NCBI RefSeq assembly: GCF_005771675.1 | Contig: NZ_VAJM01000002.1 | Location: forward strand, 1-64,000 | Length of the DNA: 64,000 nt | Direction: 5' to 3' | Origin: Hymenobacter jeollabukensis | GTDB lineage: Bacteria; Bacteroidota; Bacteroidia; Cytophagales; Hymenobacteraceae | Shown: positions 8,270 through 17,160 of the stretch, piece by piece | How the letters are laid out: every line of letters starts with the position of its first letter | Numbering within the stretch: the stretch's first letter is position 1 | The notes under the pieces: model-generated | Seen by the model: the letters and a program-made list of their open reading frames with translations, nothing else | The model's database searches: none | Told to the model about the DNA's origin: nothing | Made by a program: the position numbers and the translations under genes

Positions 8270-8965
8270 TTAAACGACCGGCGGCTCGGTGCGGAATTCG
8301 CCGGCGAGTTGGTTGAGGATGCGGGCCACTTCGTCGGCGCGGCTATAGATCATGAAGTGCGTGCCGCCCTCGATGAGGTACTCCACCTTGGCCGGGCCGG
8401 GCGGAAACACCCGGTCGTGGGTGCCGCGAATCTGCACGGCCGGGCCGATGTCGCGGCTGTCCCAGCGGAACAGGCTGCGGATGGCCCAGCGGGTATAGCG
8501 CGGCTCCTGGTCCTGCAGAATCCGGCGAAACAGCTCGTACTCGGGCCCGTTGCTCACCCCGAAGTACCACTGCCCCACGCGCGGCATATAGTGCAGAATC
8601 TGCGGGGGCAGCCAGTGCTGCACGCCGGTGGCCCGGATGAGCTTGAGCAGCGCGGGCAGGTGGTCGGCGCCGGGAATGCTCGACACCAGCGCCACCAGGG
8701 CCAGTGGCCGCAGGCGGGCCATTTCCAGCGCCACCGTGCCCCCGAACGACACGCCCACCAGCCAGCAGCGCTGCTCGAGCGGAATGCTTTCAGCCATGCG
8801 CTCAGCGTAGGCCGTGATGGGCTCGTCGGGGTCGGCGGGCGCGAGCCAGGGCAGGTAGTGCACCGTGCCGCGCAGCTGTGGGATGAGGCGCTGAAACACC
8901 CGTTCGTCGGCGCCGAGACCGGAAATGAGGTAAAAGACGGGCTGAGTATCCGCGAAATCAGGCAT
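8270..8965 (-). CDS. Alpha/beta-fold hydrolase
   Basis: 231 aa when started at the ATG at 8965 (MPDFADTQPVFYLISG); this start overlaps the stop of the upstream gene by 8 bases, which favours translational coupling over the longer frame from 9016. Features of the fold are YLISGLGADERVFQRL (oxyanion region), the nucleophile elbow GVSFG (Ser), IRGTHDRVFPP (acid Asp) and GGTHFMI (His). The cap region is short. No export signal. The substrate cannot be told from sequence; family members include esterases and C-C hydrolases. Confidence 0.8.
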   Translation of the reverse strand: MPDFADTQPVFYLISGLGADERVFQRLIPQLRGTVHYLPWLAPADPDEPITAYAERMAESIPLEQRCWLVGVSFGGTVALEMARLRPLALVALVSSIPGADHLPALLKLIRATGVQHWLPPQILHYMPRVGQWYFGVSNGPEYELFRRILQDQEPRYTRWAIRSLFRWDSRDIGPAVQIRGTHDRVFPPGPAKVEYLIEGGTHFMIYSRADEVARILNQLAGEFRTEPPVV

Positions 8966-9404
8966 CGATGCGGCGGTAAATGCCTTCGAGGTAAAACACG
9001 TTGTCGGCGGCGGCACGCTCCTCGCTGAATTCCTCTTCCTCGTCTTCGCTGAGGAATTCGTCCTCGTCGGCGGGGTAGGTGAAGGAGAGCTTCAGGGCAA
9101 TGCCGGGCAGCCCGATGGGCTCGACTTCGGCGTTGGTGTACTCCAGCAGGCAGGGCCGCGGGGCGTGGGCCAGGGCATCGGCCACCTCCTCCTGCAGCTC
9201 GCTGGCACGCGGGCCGGCGTGGCGCAGCAGGATATCGAGCTGGCCGAAGGGCAGGCCCAGGTGAAAGAAATAGGTGTCGCTGTCGTAGACGGTAGTGGCC
9301 CACAGGGTCACGTCGTCGGAGTTGTCGAACACGATGGCGCGCAGGTGGACTTCCTCCACGAAAAAGTCGGCTCCGTATTCGACGGCGTCAATGAGGCGTT
9401 GCAT
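8958..9404 (-). CDS. Small acidic hypothetical protein
   Basis: 148 aa, ATG at 9404. I do not recognise the family. The N-terminal ~110 residues look like a compact alpha/beta domain (LRAIVFDN, YFFHLGLPFGQLDILL, ALKLSFTYP); the C-terminal part has an acidic run (DEDEFLSEDEEEEFSEE) before VFYLEGIYRRIDA. No Cys motif, signal peptide or membrane segment. It overlaps the start of the alpha/beta hydrolase by 8 bases, so the two are probably co-translated. Reading frame composition and the overlap make it a real gene. Confidence 0.7.
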   Translation of the reverse strand: MQRLIDAVEYGADFFVEEVHLRAIVFDNSDDVTLWATTVYDSDTYFFHLGLPFGQLDILLRHAGPRASELQEEVADALAHAPRPCLLEYTNAEVEPIGLPGIALKLSFTYPADEDEFLSEDEEEEFSEERAAADNVFYLEGIYRRIDA

Positions 9405-9477
9405 GTGGGGAAGGTACGCGGGGCGGGGGAATAGGGCAAGCTACGCAGATGCGCCGCGCCCGGCCGTCCCGTCCCCG

Positions 9478-10620
9478 TTACTCCGGCGCCTCCAAGAACA
9501 GCTCCAGCGTGATTTGGTCGGCCAGCAGCTTGCCGCGGTCGGTGAGGCGCAGCAGGTCGGGCGTCAGGGTGGCCCAGCCGTCGTGCTGCAGCTGCTGCAG
9601 GTAAGCGGCGCGGGCGGTGGTCAGGTCCACGCCCAGCTGGCGCAGGTAGGCCAGGTTGCAGCCGGCGGAAGTGCGCAGGCTGGTCATCAGGTACTCGTTG
9701 GCGCGGTCGGTGGGGGAGAGGTCCTCGCGGGTGGCGGGCAGCTCGCCGCGCTCCAGCAGGCCCTGCACGTACTGCGCGTTGCTGGCCACGGTGTACTGCC
9801 GGCTCACCCCGTCGAAGGAGTGGGCGCTAGGGCCCAGGCCAAGGTAAGGCGTGCCCTGCCAGTAGCTGCTGTTGTGGCGGGAGTGGTGGCCGGGCCGGGC
9901 GAAGTTGCTGATTTCGTACTGCTCGTAGCCGGCGGCGCGGCTGGCGTCGAGCAGCAGCTCAAACTCGCGGGCCACGAACTCCTCGGGCGCGGCGCGGAAC
10001 TGCCCCTTCTGCAGGCGCCGCCCAAACACCGTCTGCGGCTCGATGGTGAGGGCGTAGCAGGAGAGGTGCGGCACCCGCAGCTCCAGCGCCTGGGCCAGAT
10101 CGTGCTGCCAGATGCCGTGGCCGGGCTCGGGCGCGGGCACGCCGTAAATCAGATCGATGCTGAGGTTGGCGAAACCCGCGTCCTGGGCGGCCAGCACCGA
10201 ACGGCGCGACTCCTGGGCCGAGTGGGCACGGTTCATCAAGCGCAGGTGCGGTTCGTGGAAGCTCTGCAGGCCGATGCTTAGCCGGTTGACGGGCGAGGCG
10301 GTCAGCTCGCGCAGCTTAGTCGACGACAGGTCGTCGGGGTTGGCTTCCAGGGTAATTTCCGCGTCCGGGGCCACGTCGAAGCGCCGGTAAATGGCCTCAA
10401 ACAAGGTCAGCAGCTCGGTTTCAGAAAGCAGGGAAGGTGTGCCGCCGCCGAAGTAGATGGTGCTCAGCGAAGCGCCGCCAAGGTAGTCCTGGCGCAGCTC
10501 CATTTCGCGCAGCAATGCTTCCACCACCTGCGGCTTACGCCCCAGCGCGGTGCTGAAGTGGAAGTCGCAGTAGTGGCAGGCCTGCTTGCAGAAGGGAATG
10601 TGGAGGTAAAGTCCGGCCAT
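9478..10620 (-). CDS. hemW: HemW-type radical SAM heme chaperone (HemN-like)
   Basis: 380 aa, ATG at 10620. The N-terminus MAGLYLHIPFCKQACHYCDF carries the radical SAM CxxxCxxC cluster site plus the extra DF, followed by the SAM-binding YFGGGTPSLL and the LTLEANPDD strand. Length and the lack of the N-terminal extension of true coproporphyrinogen dehydrogenase HemN (about 450 aa) point to HemW, which inserts heme rather than oxidising coproporphyrinogen. The HemN C-terminal domain (YLMTSLRTSAGCNLAYL, LTDRGKLLADQITLELF) is present. Alternative name: oxygen-independent coproporphyrinogen III oxidase-like. Transcribed away from the Omp85 gene. Confidence 0.9.
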   Translation of the reverse strand: MAGLYLHIPFCKQACHYCDFHFSTALGRKPQVVEALLREMELRQDYLGGASLSTIYFGGGTPSLLSETELLTLFEAIYRRFDVAPDAEITLEANPDDLSSTKLRELTASPVNRLSIGLQSFHEPHLRLMNRAHSAQESRRSVLAAQDAGFANLSIDLIYGVPAPEPGHGIWQHDLAQALELRVPHLSCYALTIEPQTVFGRRLQKGQFRAAPEEFVAREFELLLDASRAAGYEQYEISNFARPGHHSRHNSSYWQGTPYLGLGPSAHSFDGVSRQYTVASNAQYVQGLLERGELPATREDLSPTDRANEYLMTSLRTSAGCNLAYLRQLGVDLTTARAAYLQQLQHDGWATLTPDLLRLTDRGKLLADQITLELFLEAPE

Positions 10621-10622
10621 AA

Positions 10623-10660
10623 TGTAGCGCGAACTTTCAGTTCGCGTATCGTTGCTGACG
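10623..10660. repeat. TGTAGCGCGAACTTTCAG repeat, partial copy
   Basis: Self-complementary CGCGAACT-TTC-AGTTCGCG hairpin followed by TATCGTTGCTGACG. The same 38-base word, with one change, opens the fuller element at 25895-25994. Lies just upstream of hemW. Confidence 0.7.
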
Positions 10661-10877
10661 TCGGGGTGCTGGCGCCCGGCAGCTGGTCTTATCAGCCGCT
10701 GCGCGCAGCGCTTGGCGCATCGGCTGACGGGTCCGACGCCAAATCAGCCGTAAGATTGTGAAACCGCACGGCGCGGTGTCTGGTTCGTTCGGCGCGGCGG
10801 CTGGCTTAGTCAATTCAAAAACCGAACATCCGGCCCCGGGCGAAATGAAAACGTCCGCCGCCGCGTTCTGGCCCCAC

Positions 10878-12761
10878 ATGCAAAGGTATACCCGCGTTTT
10901 TGGTCTGCTGCTCGTCCTGCTCTGGCTACTGCCGGGCGGCCCGCGCGCGGCCCGGGCCCAGACGACCTCGCCGGTAACCTCGCCCAACCTGCCCGGCACC
11001 CAGGCCCCGCCGCTGCCCCCGCGCCCCGCCGCCCCGCGCGACTCGGCCCGCGCCGCCCGCCGCCTGCCGCCTGCCCGCCCCAAGGTCATCCGCCTCGACG
11101 TGGAAGCCGCCGACCAGCCGCTTATCAACCGCTACCGCCCGCGCCTCACGGCTCCCGACACGCTGGCGGCCCTGGCGCAGGTGCGCGAGCTGGTGCTGGC
11201 CCTGCAGACCGACTCTTACCTCACCGCCTCGGCCGACGAGCTGCGCTGGCGCCACGACACGCTGGCCGTGCGCCTGTACGTGGGCGAGAAGTTTCGCTGG
11301 GCGCGGCTGCAGCGCGGCAACGTGACCGAGGACGTGCTCAGCCGCTCGGGCTTCCGCGAGCGGCTCTACGCCGGCCAGCCCCTACAGCCCGCCGAGCTGG
11401 CCCGCCTGCAGCAGCGCGTGCTCGACGGGGCCGAAAACGAGGGCTACCCCTTCGCCCAGGTGCGCCTCGACTCGGTGCAGCTGCACGGGGCCGACATTTC
11501 CGCCCGCCTGCTGCTCGACCGCGGCCCGGTGGTGGTGTTCGACTCGGTGCGCGTCATCGGCAAGACCAAGACCAAGGCGCGCTTTCTGATGAAGTACCTG
11601 CAGATTGTGCCCGGGCAGCCCTACAGTCAGCAGCGCGTCGACGACGCGGCCCGGCTGCTACGCTTGCTGCCCTACGTGCAGCTGCGCGAGGAGCCGCAGG
11701 TGCGCTTCGCCCGCGGCCGGGCCCGCCTCTACCTGCTGCTCGATGACCGCAACGCCAACCAGTTCGACGCCATCGTGGGCGTGTTGCCGAACGCGAATCC
11801 GACGGCCGGGCAGAAGCGCGTGCAGGTGACGGGCGACGTGACGCTGAACCTGCGCAACATCGGCGGCGGGGGCAAGCAGCTGGGCCTGCAGTGGCGCAAG
11901 GTGGACGCGGCCTCCCAGGTGCTCGACGCGGCCTACCAGCACCCCAACTTCTTCGGCACGCCCATCGACGTAGCCGGTACCTTCAACCTGTTCAAGCAGG
12001 ACAGCTCGTTTCTGACCCTGCGCCCGCGCCTGCAGCTCAGCCACGTCAACGCCCGGGCGGGCCGCTTCAGCGTGTTCGTGGAGCAGCGCAACTCCCGCCT
12101 GCTGGCCCGCCGCGACCTGCGCACCCTGCAGACGCTGCCCCAGAACATCGACTCGCGCTACACCGCCTACGGCCTCGACCTGACCCGCTCCTCCCTCGAC
12201 GACCCGCTGTTTCCGCGCCGGGGCACCCTGCTGATTGCCCAGGGCGCCGTGGGCACCAAAATCATCAGCAAAAACGCCGACATCAAGCCTGAGCTCTACG
12301 ACGGTCTGCCGCTGCGCACCACCCAGGTCAGTTTCAGCGGCCGGGCCGAGCACTACTTCCGGGTGGGCCGACAGGGCGTGCTGCTCACCCGCCTGCGCGG
12401 CGAGGCTTTGGTCAATCAGCGCCTGTTCCAGAACGATTTGTTCCGGCTCGGCGGCCTCTCCACCCTGCGCGGCTTCAACGAGCTGCAGTTCTACGCCGCG
12501 CAGTACGGCGTGGGCACCGTGGAGCTGCGCCAATTCACCGGCCCTGAAGCCTACGTGTTCCTGTTCGCCGACCAGGCCTACCTGCGCCAGGGCCTGCCCG
12601 GCAGCCCTGGCGAAGACGCGCCCACCGGCCTCGGGGCGGGCCTGAGCTTCCGCACCGGCGCGGGCCTGTTTCAGTTCGTGTACTCCGTCGGGCGCACCAA
12701 CAGCCAGGCGTTTGCCTTCAACGCCTCCAAGATTCACTTCGGCATCACCAGCCGGTTCTAG
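10878..12761 (+). CDS. Omp85/BamA-TamA family outer membrane protein
   Basis: 627 aa from the ATG at 10878 (MQRYTRVFGLLLVLLWLL), chosen because the signal peptide then starts at residue 1; ATG at 10845 or 10758 are possible longer starts. After a Pro/Ala-rich linker come periplasmic POTRA-like domains (about residues 70-260; for example VVVFDSVRVIGKTKTKARFLMKYLQI). The barrel follows, with FPRRGTLL, the LRGF loop motif (GGLSTLRGFNELQFY) and a terminal strand ending in Phe (FGITSRF), the signal recognised by the Bam machinery. Too small for the essential BamA of Bacteroidota; I read it as a TamA-like or accessory assembly/translocation barrel. It stands alone. Confidence 0.85.
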   Translation: MQRYTRVFGLLLVLLWLLPGGPRAARAQTTSPVTSPNLPGTQAPPLPPRPAAPRDSARAARRLPPARPKVIRLDVEAADQPLINRYRPRLTAPDTLAALAQVRELVLALQTDSYLTASADELRWRHDTLAVRLYVGEKFRWARLQRGNVTEDVLSRSGFRERLYAGQPLQPAELARLQQRVLDGAENEGYPFAQVRLDSVQLHGADISARLLLDRGPVVVFDSVRVIGKTKTKARFLMKYLQIVPGQPYSQQRVDDAARLLRLLPYVQLREEPQVRFARGRARLYLLLDDRNANQFDAIVGVLPNANPTAGQKRVQVTGDVTLNLRNIGGGGKQLGLQWRKVDAASQVLDAAYQHPNFFGTPIDVAGTFNLFKQDSSFLTLRPRLQLSHVNARAGRFSVFVEQRNSRLLARRDLRTLQTLPQNIDSRYTAYGLDLTRSSLDDPLFPRRGTLLIAQGAVGTKIISKNADIKPELYDGLPLRTTQVSFSGRAEHYFRVGRQGVLLTRLRGEALVNQRLFQNDLFRLGGLSTLRGFNELQFYAAQYGVGTVELRQFTGPEAYVFLFADQAYLRQGLPGSPGEDAPTGLGAGLSFRTGAGLFQFVYSVGRTNSQAFAFNASKIHFGITSRF

Positions 12762-12955
12762 GGCTCGGAGGCAGGGCGGTTGGCCGCTATTGTCGGGTGG
12801 GGTGGTGCGGGAGGCGGCTGAAAACGGGTGGTATCCGGCAACCGTAGCCGCCTTCAGCAGGACGCCACAAAAAATATTCCACCTGATACTCAGCCTGAAC
12901 GCCCATCATTCCGGCTTTGTGTAACCCCAATAGCTGCGAATCCGAAAAAGCCTAT

Positions 12956-12963
12956 TACTTTTG
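12956..12963 (+). promoter_or_regulatory. tRNA-fMet promoter -7 element (TACTTTTG)
   Basis: Perfect TAnnTTTG match ending 13 bases before the tRNA, a normal distance for a tRNA promoter. No good -33 element. Confidence 0.6.
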
Positions 12964-12976
12964 CATTACCAAACAG

Positions 12977-13049
<73 letters not shown>

Positions 13050-13056
13050 CCTCGAT

Positions 13057-13095
13057 AAAACGACCCGGTTGCCATTACGGCGGCCGGGTCGTTTT
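13057..13095 (+). terminator. Terminator after tRNA-fMet
   Basis: AAAACGACCCGGT (13057-13069) pairs with GCCGGGTCGTTTT (13083-13095). Confidence 0.75.
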
Positions 13096-13575
13096 GCATT
13101 TGGCGCGCTGGTGTTTCGGCGCTCCTGAAAGCCGCCCGCGGCCCCTCCTTCACGGCCGAAAAGCCGCTGCAGCTGCCCTGCCGGGCCTTGCCGAAAGCTT
13201 TCGACATTAGACCTTCATTTATAAGACTTTACTACCGTACTTTGTACTAGATTTAGACCCGTGGTATGTTCCGGTGACATCTGCCCCGATTACCGCCGCT
13301 ACACGCCCGTTTGATTACCTGCCCGTCGGTCTCCCTCATTCATGTGAGAGCCGGCAGGCAACCAACTGGCGGGTTCCCGCCTCCTGCTTTTACTTCCCCA
13401 CATTCCGTCGCTGCCCTTCCCACCCGACTACCGGTTCGCCAGCAAGAAAGGTTGAAAATATATGATTGGCAGTCAGTGCGTTAATAATAGACCGAGCGGT
13501 TTGGGCGACTTATTGCCAAAGTATTTGTTGCCTAGCGTCGTCGTACCAACAGGTGTCGACCGAGAGAAGCGTGTT
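13096..13575. other. Intergenic region before the DUF5686 gene
   Basis: 480 bases without a supported gene; an in-frame extension of the next gene back to 13462 has no conserved character. A TACTTTGT near 13239 is a weak -7 candidate (one base short of TAnnTTTG). Confidence 0.4.
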
Positions 13576-16101
13576 ATGAAGTACGCGTTTGCGTGGCTGG
13601 GAGTATTGCTACTGGCATTGGGAGTACAGCCCGCCGTAGCCCAGCGAATTGTATTTTCCGGACAAATCACCGAAGCCGGCAACGGACAGCCTGTGCCGTT
13701 TGCTTCGGTCTACGTCAAAGGCACTACCGCCGGCGCCACCGCCGACGAGAACGGGCGCTACGAGCTGGTGCTGGTGCAGCCGGCCGACTCGGTGTCGGCC
13801 TCGGCGGTGGGCTACCGGTCGCGCACCCGCAAGGTGAGCCGCACGCAGACGCCGCAGACGGTGAACTTCGCGCTGGCCTCGGCGGCGCAGCAGCTGGGCG
13901 AGGTGGTCATCCGCTCCGTCGAGAACCCGGCCTACGCCATTCTGCGCAAGGTGCAGCAGCACAAAAAGCAGAACGAGAAGACCCGGCTCGACGCCTTTGA
14001 GTTCGACAGCTACAACCGCATCGAGGTGTCGCTGTCCGACATTACCGACCGGCTGGCCAAGCGCAAGGTGATTCGGGACATGGCCTCGGTGGCCTCGTCG
14101 GTGGGGGAGATGGAGCGCAACGCCGCCGGCAAACCCACCGTGCCGCTGTTTGCCTCGGAGGTGATGTCGCGCTACTACGTGCGGCACCGGCCCAACCGCG
14201 AGCGGGAGGAAATCAAGCACAGCCAGCTGCACGGCGTGGCCCCGCGCGACGGCACGTTGCTCTCGCAGGTGCTCGGCTCGTCGTTCCAGGACTACGACTT
14301 CTACCCGAACTGGCAGGTGGTGATGGGCAAGGACTTCATCTCGCCCATTGCCGACGGCTGGCGCATCACTTACGACTACGACCTGGAGGACACGGTGCAG
14401 ATCGGGGCGAACCGCTGCTACCAGCTGAAGGTGTTTCCGCGCCGGGCCCAGGATCTGGCCTTTACCGGCCGCATCTGGATTACCACCGACTCGTACGCGC
14501 TGCGCCGCGTCGATCTGAGCGTGGACCCGAAGGCCAACATCAACTTCGTGGACCAGATTCGGGTGTACCAGGACCTGACGCCGAGCACGGCCGGGCCCTG
14601 GCTGCCGCAGCGCACCCGCGTGGTGGTGGGCATGAAGCCCACGCCCAAGCAGACGGGCCTGCTGGTGCGCTTCAACACCGTCAACTCCAACTTCCAGGCC
14701 GGGCAGCCGCACGACCTGCCGTTCTACGACCAGCCCTTCGCCGCCGACCCGAACGCGCTGAAGACGCCGGCCAGCTTCTTCGCCCAGAACCGGCCCGACA
14801 CGCTGTCGGCCCAGGAAGCGCGCACGATGACGGTGCTCGACTCGGTGGGCAAGCTGCCCTCGGTGCGCACCTTCCTGGAAGTGGCCGATTTGGTGGTGAA
14901 CGGCTACGAGGAGCTGGGCCCGCGCGGGCGCTTCGAGCTGGGGCCCATCCTGAGCACCTACACCTGGAACAACGTGGAGGGCCACCGCCTGCGCGTGGGC
15001 TTCCGCAGCACGCCCGAGCTGAGCCCGAACTGGCTGCTGAAGGGCTACACCGCCTACGGCACCCGCGACGGGGAATTCAAGTACGGCTTGTCGGTGGACC
15101 GCATCCTGAACCGCCCGAACTGGACGGTGTTCAGCGCCAAGTACAGCCACGATATCGACCTGGTGGCCCTGCTCGATAACGAGCTGGCCCTGGAAAGCCC
15201 GCTGTTTGAGGCTGCGGCCCGCTTTGGCAACGTAAAGCCCGGCCTGCCGCTGTGGCGCGACATGACCTCGGTGACGGCGCAGTCGGACCTGTTCCACAAC
15301 TTCACCCAGAAGCTCACGCTGCGCCACCAGCGCTTCGATCCGCTCTATAACTTCAGCTACTACACCACCGACACGCACGAGCAGGGGGCGCCGACGGCGC
15401 AGAACTTCAACCTCTCGGAGCTGATTCTGGAGTCGCGCTACGCCCCGGGCGAGGTGCTGATTCAGAACCAGAACCGGCGCTACGCCGTGGGCTCGATGAA
15501 GTGGCCGGTGTTTACCGTGCGCTACACCCTGGGCCTGCCCGGCGTGCTCGGCAGCGACTTTGAGTACCAGAAGTTCAACCTCTCGGTGGAGCAGAGTGTG
15601 CAGCTGGGGCAGCTGGGCCGCACCGAGTACATCTTCGATGCTGGCTACATCCCGAGCACGGTGCCTTACCCGGTGCTCAAGAATCACCTCGGCAACGAGT
15701 CGCCCATCTACACCTCCAGCGCCTACAACCTGATGCGCTACTCGGAGTTTGTGAGCGACCGGTACGCCTCCTTGCACGCCGAGCACTACTTCGAAGGGCT
15801 GTTTATCAACTCGGTGCCGCTGCTCAAGAAGCTCGACTGGCGCCTGCTGGCCTCGGGCAACGTGCTCTACGGCGGCGTGAGCCAGGCCAACCAGAACACC
15901 ACCCCGGCCTACGACGCGGCGGGCGTGCCCCAGCCCACCTTCCGCGCCCTGACGCCGGGCACGCCCTACGTGGAGCTGGGCTACGGCGTAGAGAATATCT
16001 TCAAGTTCGTGCGCGTCGACTTCCTGCACCGCCTCACCTACCGCGACCTGCCCGGCGTGCGCAACTTCGGCGTGAAGGTGTGCGCCCAGTTTAAGCTGTA
16101 A
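13576..16101 (+). CDS. DUF5686 outer membrane protein with N-terminal CarboxypepD_reg-like domain
   Basis: 841 aa from ATG 13576 (MKYAFAWLGVLLLALG), which places a signal peptide ending at AVAQ at the N-terminus; the frame runs 38 codons further upstream without sense. Residues about 25-110 are the beta-sandwich found in TonB-dependent receptors (FSGQITEAGNGQPVPFASVYVKGTTAGATADENGRY split over that span). The remainder is DUF5686: EVVIRSVENPAYAILRKVQQHKK, a long beta-rich body and a barrel-like C-terminus ending in KVCAQFKL. DUF5686 proteins are abundant, uncharacterised outer membrane proteins of Bacteroidota. It stands alone, followed by a strong hairpin. Confidence 0.88.
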   Translation: MKYAFAWLGVLLLALGVQPAVAQRIVFSGQITEAGNGQPVPFASVYVKGTTAGATADENGRYELVLVQPADSVSASAVGYRSRTRKVSRTQTPQTVNFALASAAQQLGEVVIRSVENPAYAILRKVQQHKKQNEKTRLDAFEFDSYNRIEVSLSDITDRLAKRKVIRDMASVASSVGEMERNAAGKPTVPLFASEVMSRYYVRHRPNREREEIKHSQLHGVAPRDGTLLSQVLGSSFQDYDFYPNWQVVMGKDFISPIADGWRITYDYDLEDTVQIGANRCYQLKVFPRRAQDLAFTGRIWITTDSYALRRVDLSVDPKANINFVDQIRVYQDLTPSTAGPWLPQRTRVVVGMKPTPKQTGLLVRFNTVNSNFQAGQPHDLPFYDQPFAADPNALKTPASFFAQNRPDTLSAQEARTMTVLDSVGKLPSVRTFLEVADLVVNGYEELGPRGRFELGPILSTYTWNNVEGHRLRVGFRSTPELSPNWLLKGYTAYGTRDGEFKYGLSVDRILNRPNWTVFSAKYSHDIDLVALLDNELALESPLFEAAARFGNVKPGLPLWRDMTSVTAQSDLFHNFTQKLTLRHQRFDPLYNFSYYTTDTHEQGAPTAQNFNLSELILESRYAPGEVLIQNQNRRYAVGSMKWPVFTVRYTLGLPGVLGSDFEYQKFNLSVEQSVQLGQLGRTEYIFDAGYIPSTVPYPVLKNHLGNESPIYTSSAYNLMRYSEFVSDRYASLHAEHYFEGLFINSVPLLKKLDWRLLASGNVLYGGVSQANQNTTPAYDAAGVPQPTFRALTPGTPYVELGYGVENIFKFVRVDFLHRLTYRDLPGVRNFGVKVCAQFKL

Positions 16102-16146
16102 GCGCCGAACCCGCCCGCCGGCTCAACGTTATTAGCAACAGCTTTG

Positions 16147-16184
16147 CCGCGCCGCGCCACCCTTCTGAGGGCGGCGCGGCGCGC
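16147..16184 (+). terminator. GC-rich hairpin after DUF5686 gene
   Basis: CCGCGCCGCGCCACCCT pairs with AGGGCGGCGCGGCGCG (one mismatch); followed by CTTTCGTTTTG. It ends 16 bases before the aquaporin start. Confidence 0.65.
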
Positions 16185-16200
16185 TTTCGTTTTGTGGCTT

Positions 16201-17034
16201 ATGAGCTTTGTAACATCCCTAAGCACCGGCCTGCGCCGCCACTGGTCGCACTACCTCACCGAGGCGGCCGGCGTGGCGGCTTTTCTCGCGTGTACGAGCG
16301 TGAGCAGCGTACTCATCAACCACCCCGACCTGCCGCTGCGGGCCTGGCTGGGCGAGAACGAGCTGCTGCGCCGCTGCGTGCTGGCGCTGGTGGCGGGCCT
16401 GGTGGTAGTGGGCATTACCTATATCCCCTGGGGCCAACGCTCGGGCGCCCACATCAACCCGGCCGTGACGCTGGCTTTCTGGCACCTGGGCAGCCTGCGC
16501 GGCGCCGATGCGTTCTGGTACATCGTGGCGCAGTGCGCCGGCGCCGTGGCGGCGGGGCCGCTGCTGAGTTGGGCGCTGCAACGCTGGTACGCCCACCCCG
16601 ACGTGAACTTCAACCTGACCGAACCCGGCCCGGCCGGCGCGGGCGTGGCGGTGCTGGCCGAAGTGGTCATATCAGGCGTGCTGATGTGGGTGCTGCTCTA
16701 CGCCCTTCACACCGAGCGGCTGCGCCGGTTTACGGGCTGGCTGATCGGGGCGCTAATAGCCGCGTACGTGGTCGTCGAAGCGCCGCTGTCGGGCATGAGT
16801 CTGAACCCGGCGCGCAGTCTGGGCGCGGCAGTGGGCGCCGGCCGCTACGAGCACCTGTGGATTTACTGGCTGGCCCCGATTCCGGCTATGTGGCTGGCGG
16901 CGGTGCTGTTTCAGCGCCAGCACCAGGGCGCCCCGCTGGCCTGCGCGGTGCTGGCCGGCTGCGCCACCAAGCCCGCGCACGGCCCCTATGCCAGTGAGCC
17001 GCCGCAGTTTCCCGACCCGGAGGGCAACCAGTAA
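16201..17034 (+). CDS. MIP-family channel (aquaporin/glycerol facilitator type)
   Basis: 277 aa from ATG 16201; the 19 codons before it translate the upstream hairpin. Both pore motifs are intact: SGAHINPAVTLAFW (about residues 82-95) and SGMSLNPARSLGAAV (about 199-213). Six membrane segments can be counted, and the second NPA is followed by Arg as in all functional MIPs. The C-terminal tail after the last helix is ~30 residues, Pro-rich and hydrophilic, and includes a CAVLAGC segment that is not a lipobox in this context. Water versus glycerol selectivity cannot be decided by eye. No operon partner. Confidence 0.88.
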   Translation: MSFVTSLSTGLRRHWSHYLTEAAGVAAFLACTSVSSVLINHPDLPLRAWLGENELLRRCVLALVAGLVVVGITYIPWGQRSGAHINPAVTLAFWHLGSLRGADAFWYIVAQCAGAVAAGPLLSWALQRWYAHPDVNFNLTEPGPAGAGVAVLAEVVISGVLMWVLLYALHTERLRRFTGWLIGALIAAYVVVEAPLSGMSLNPARSLGAAVGAGRYEHLWIYWLAPIPAMWLAAVLFQRQHQGAPLACAVLAGCATKPAHGPYASEPPQFPDPEGNQ

Positions 17035-17160
17035 CCGGCCGGCAACTACGATGATACCAACCTTTTCCTGCTGGGCTGGGTATGGTTTAATCCTGTTCGC
17101 TTCTGCTGCGGGCCCGGACTCCGCGCCGAGCCGCCCGGTTTTACCACAACCATTACCCCG

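Noticed and set aside
13609-16029. 806-codon frame antisense to the DUF5686 gene
   Set aside because: Composition of a shadow frame, and the plus-strand protein has a signal peptide and conserved domain.
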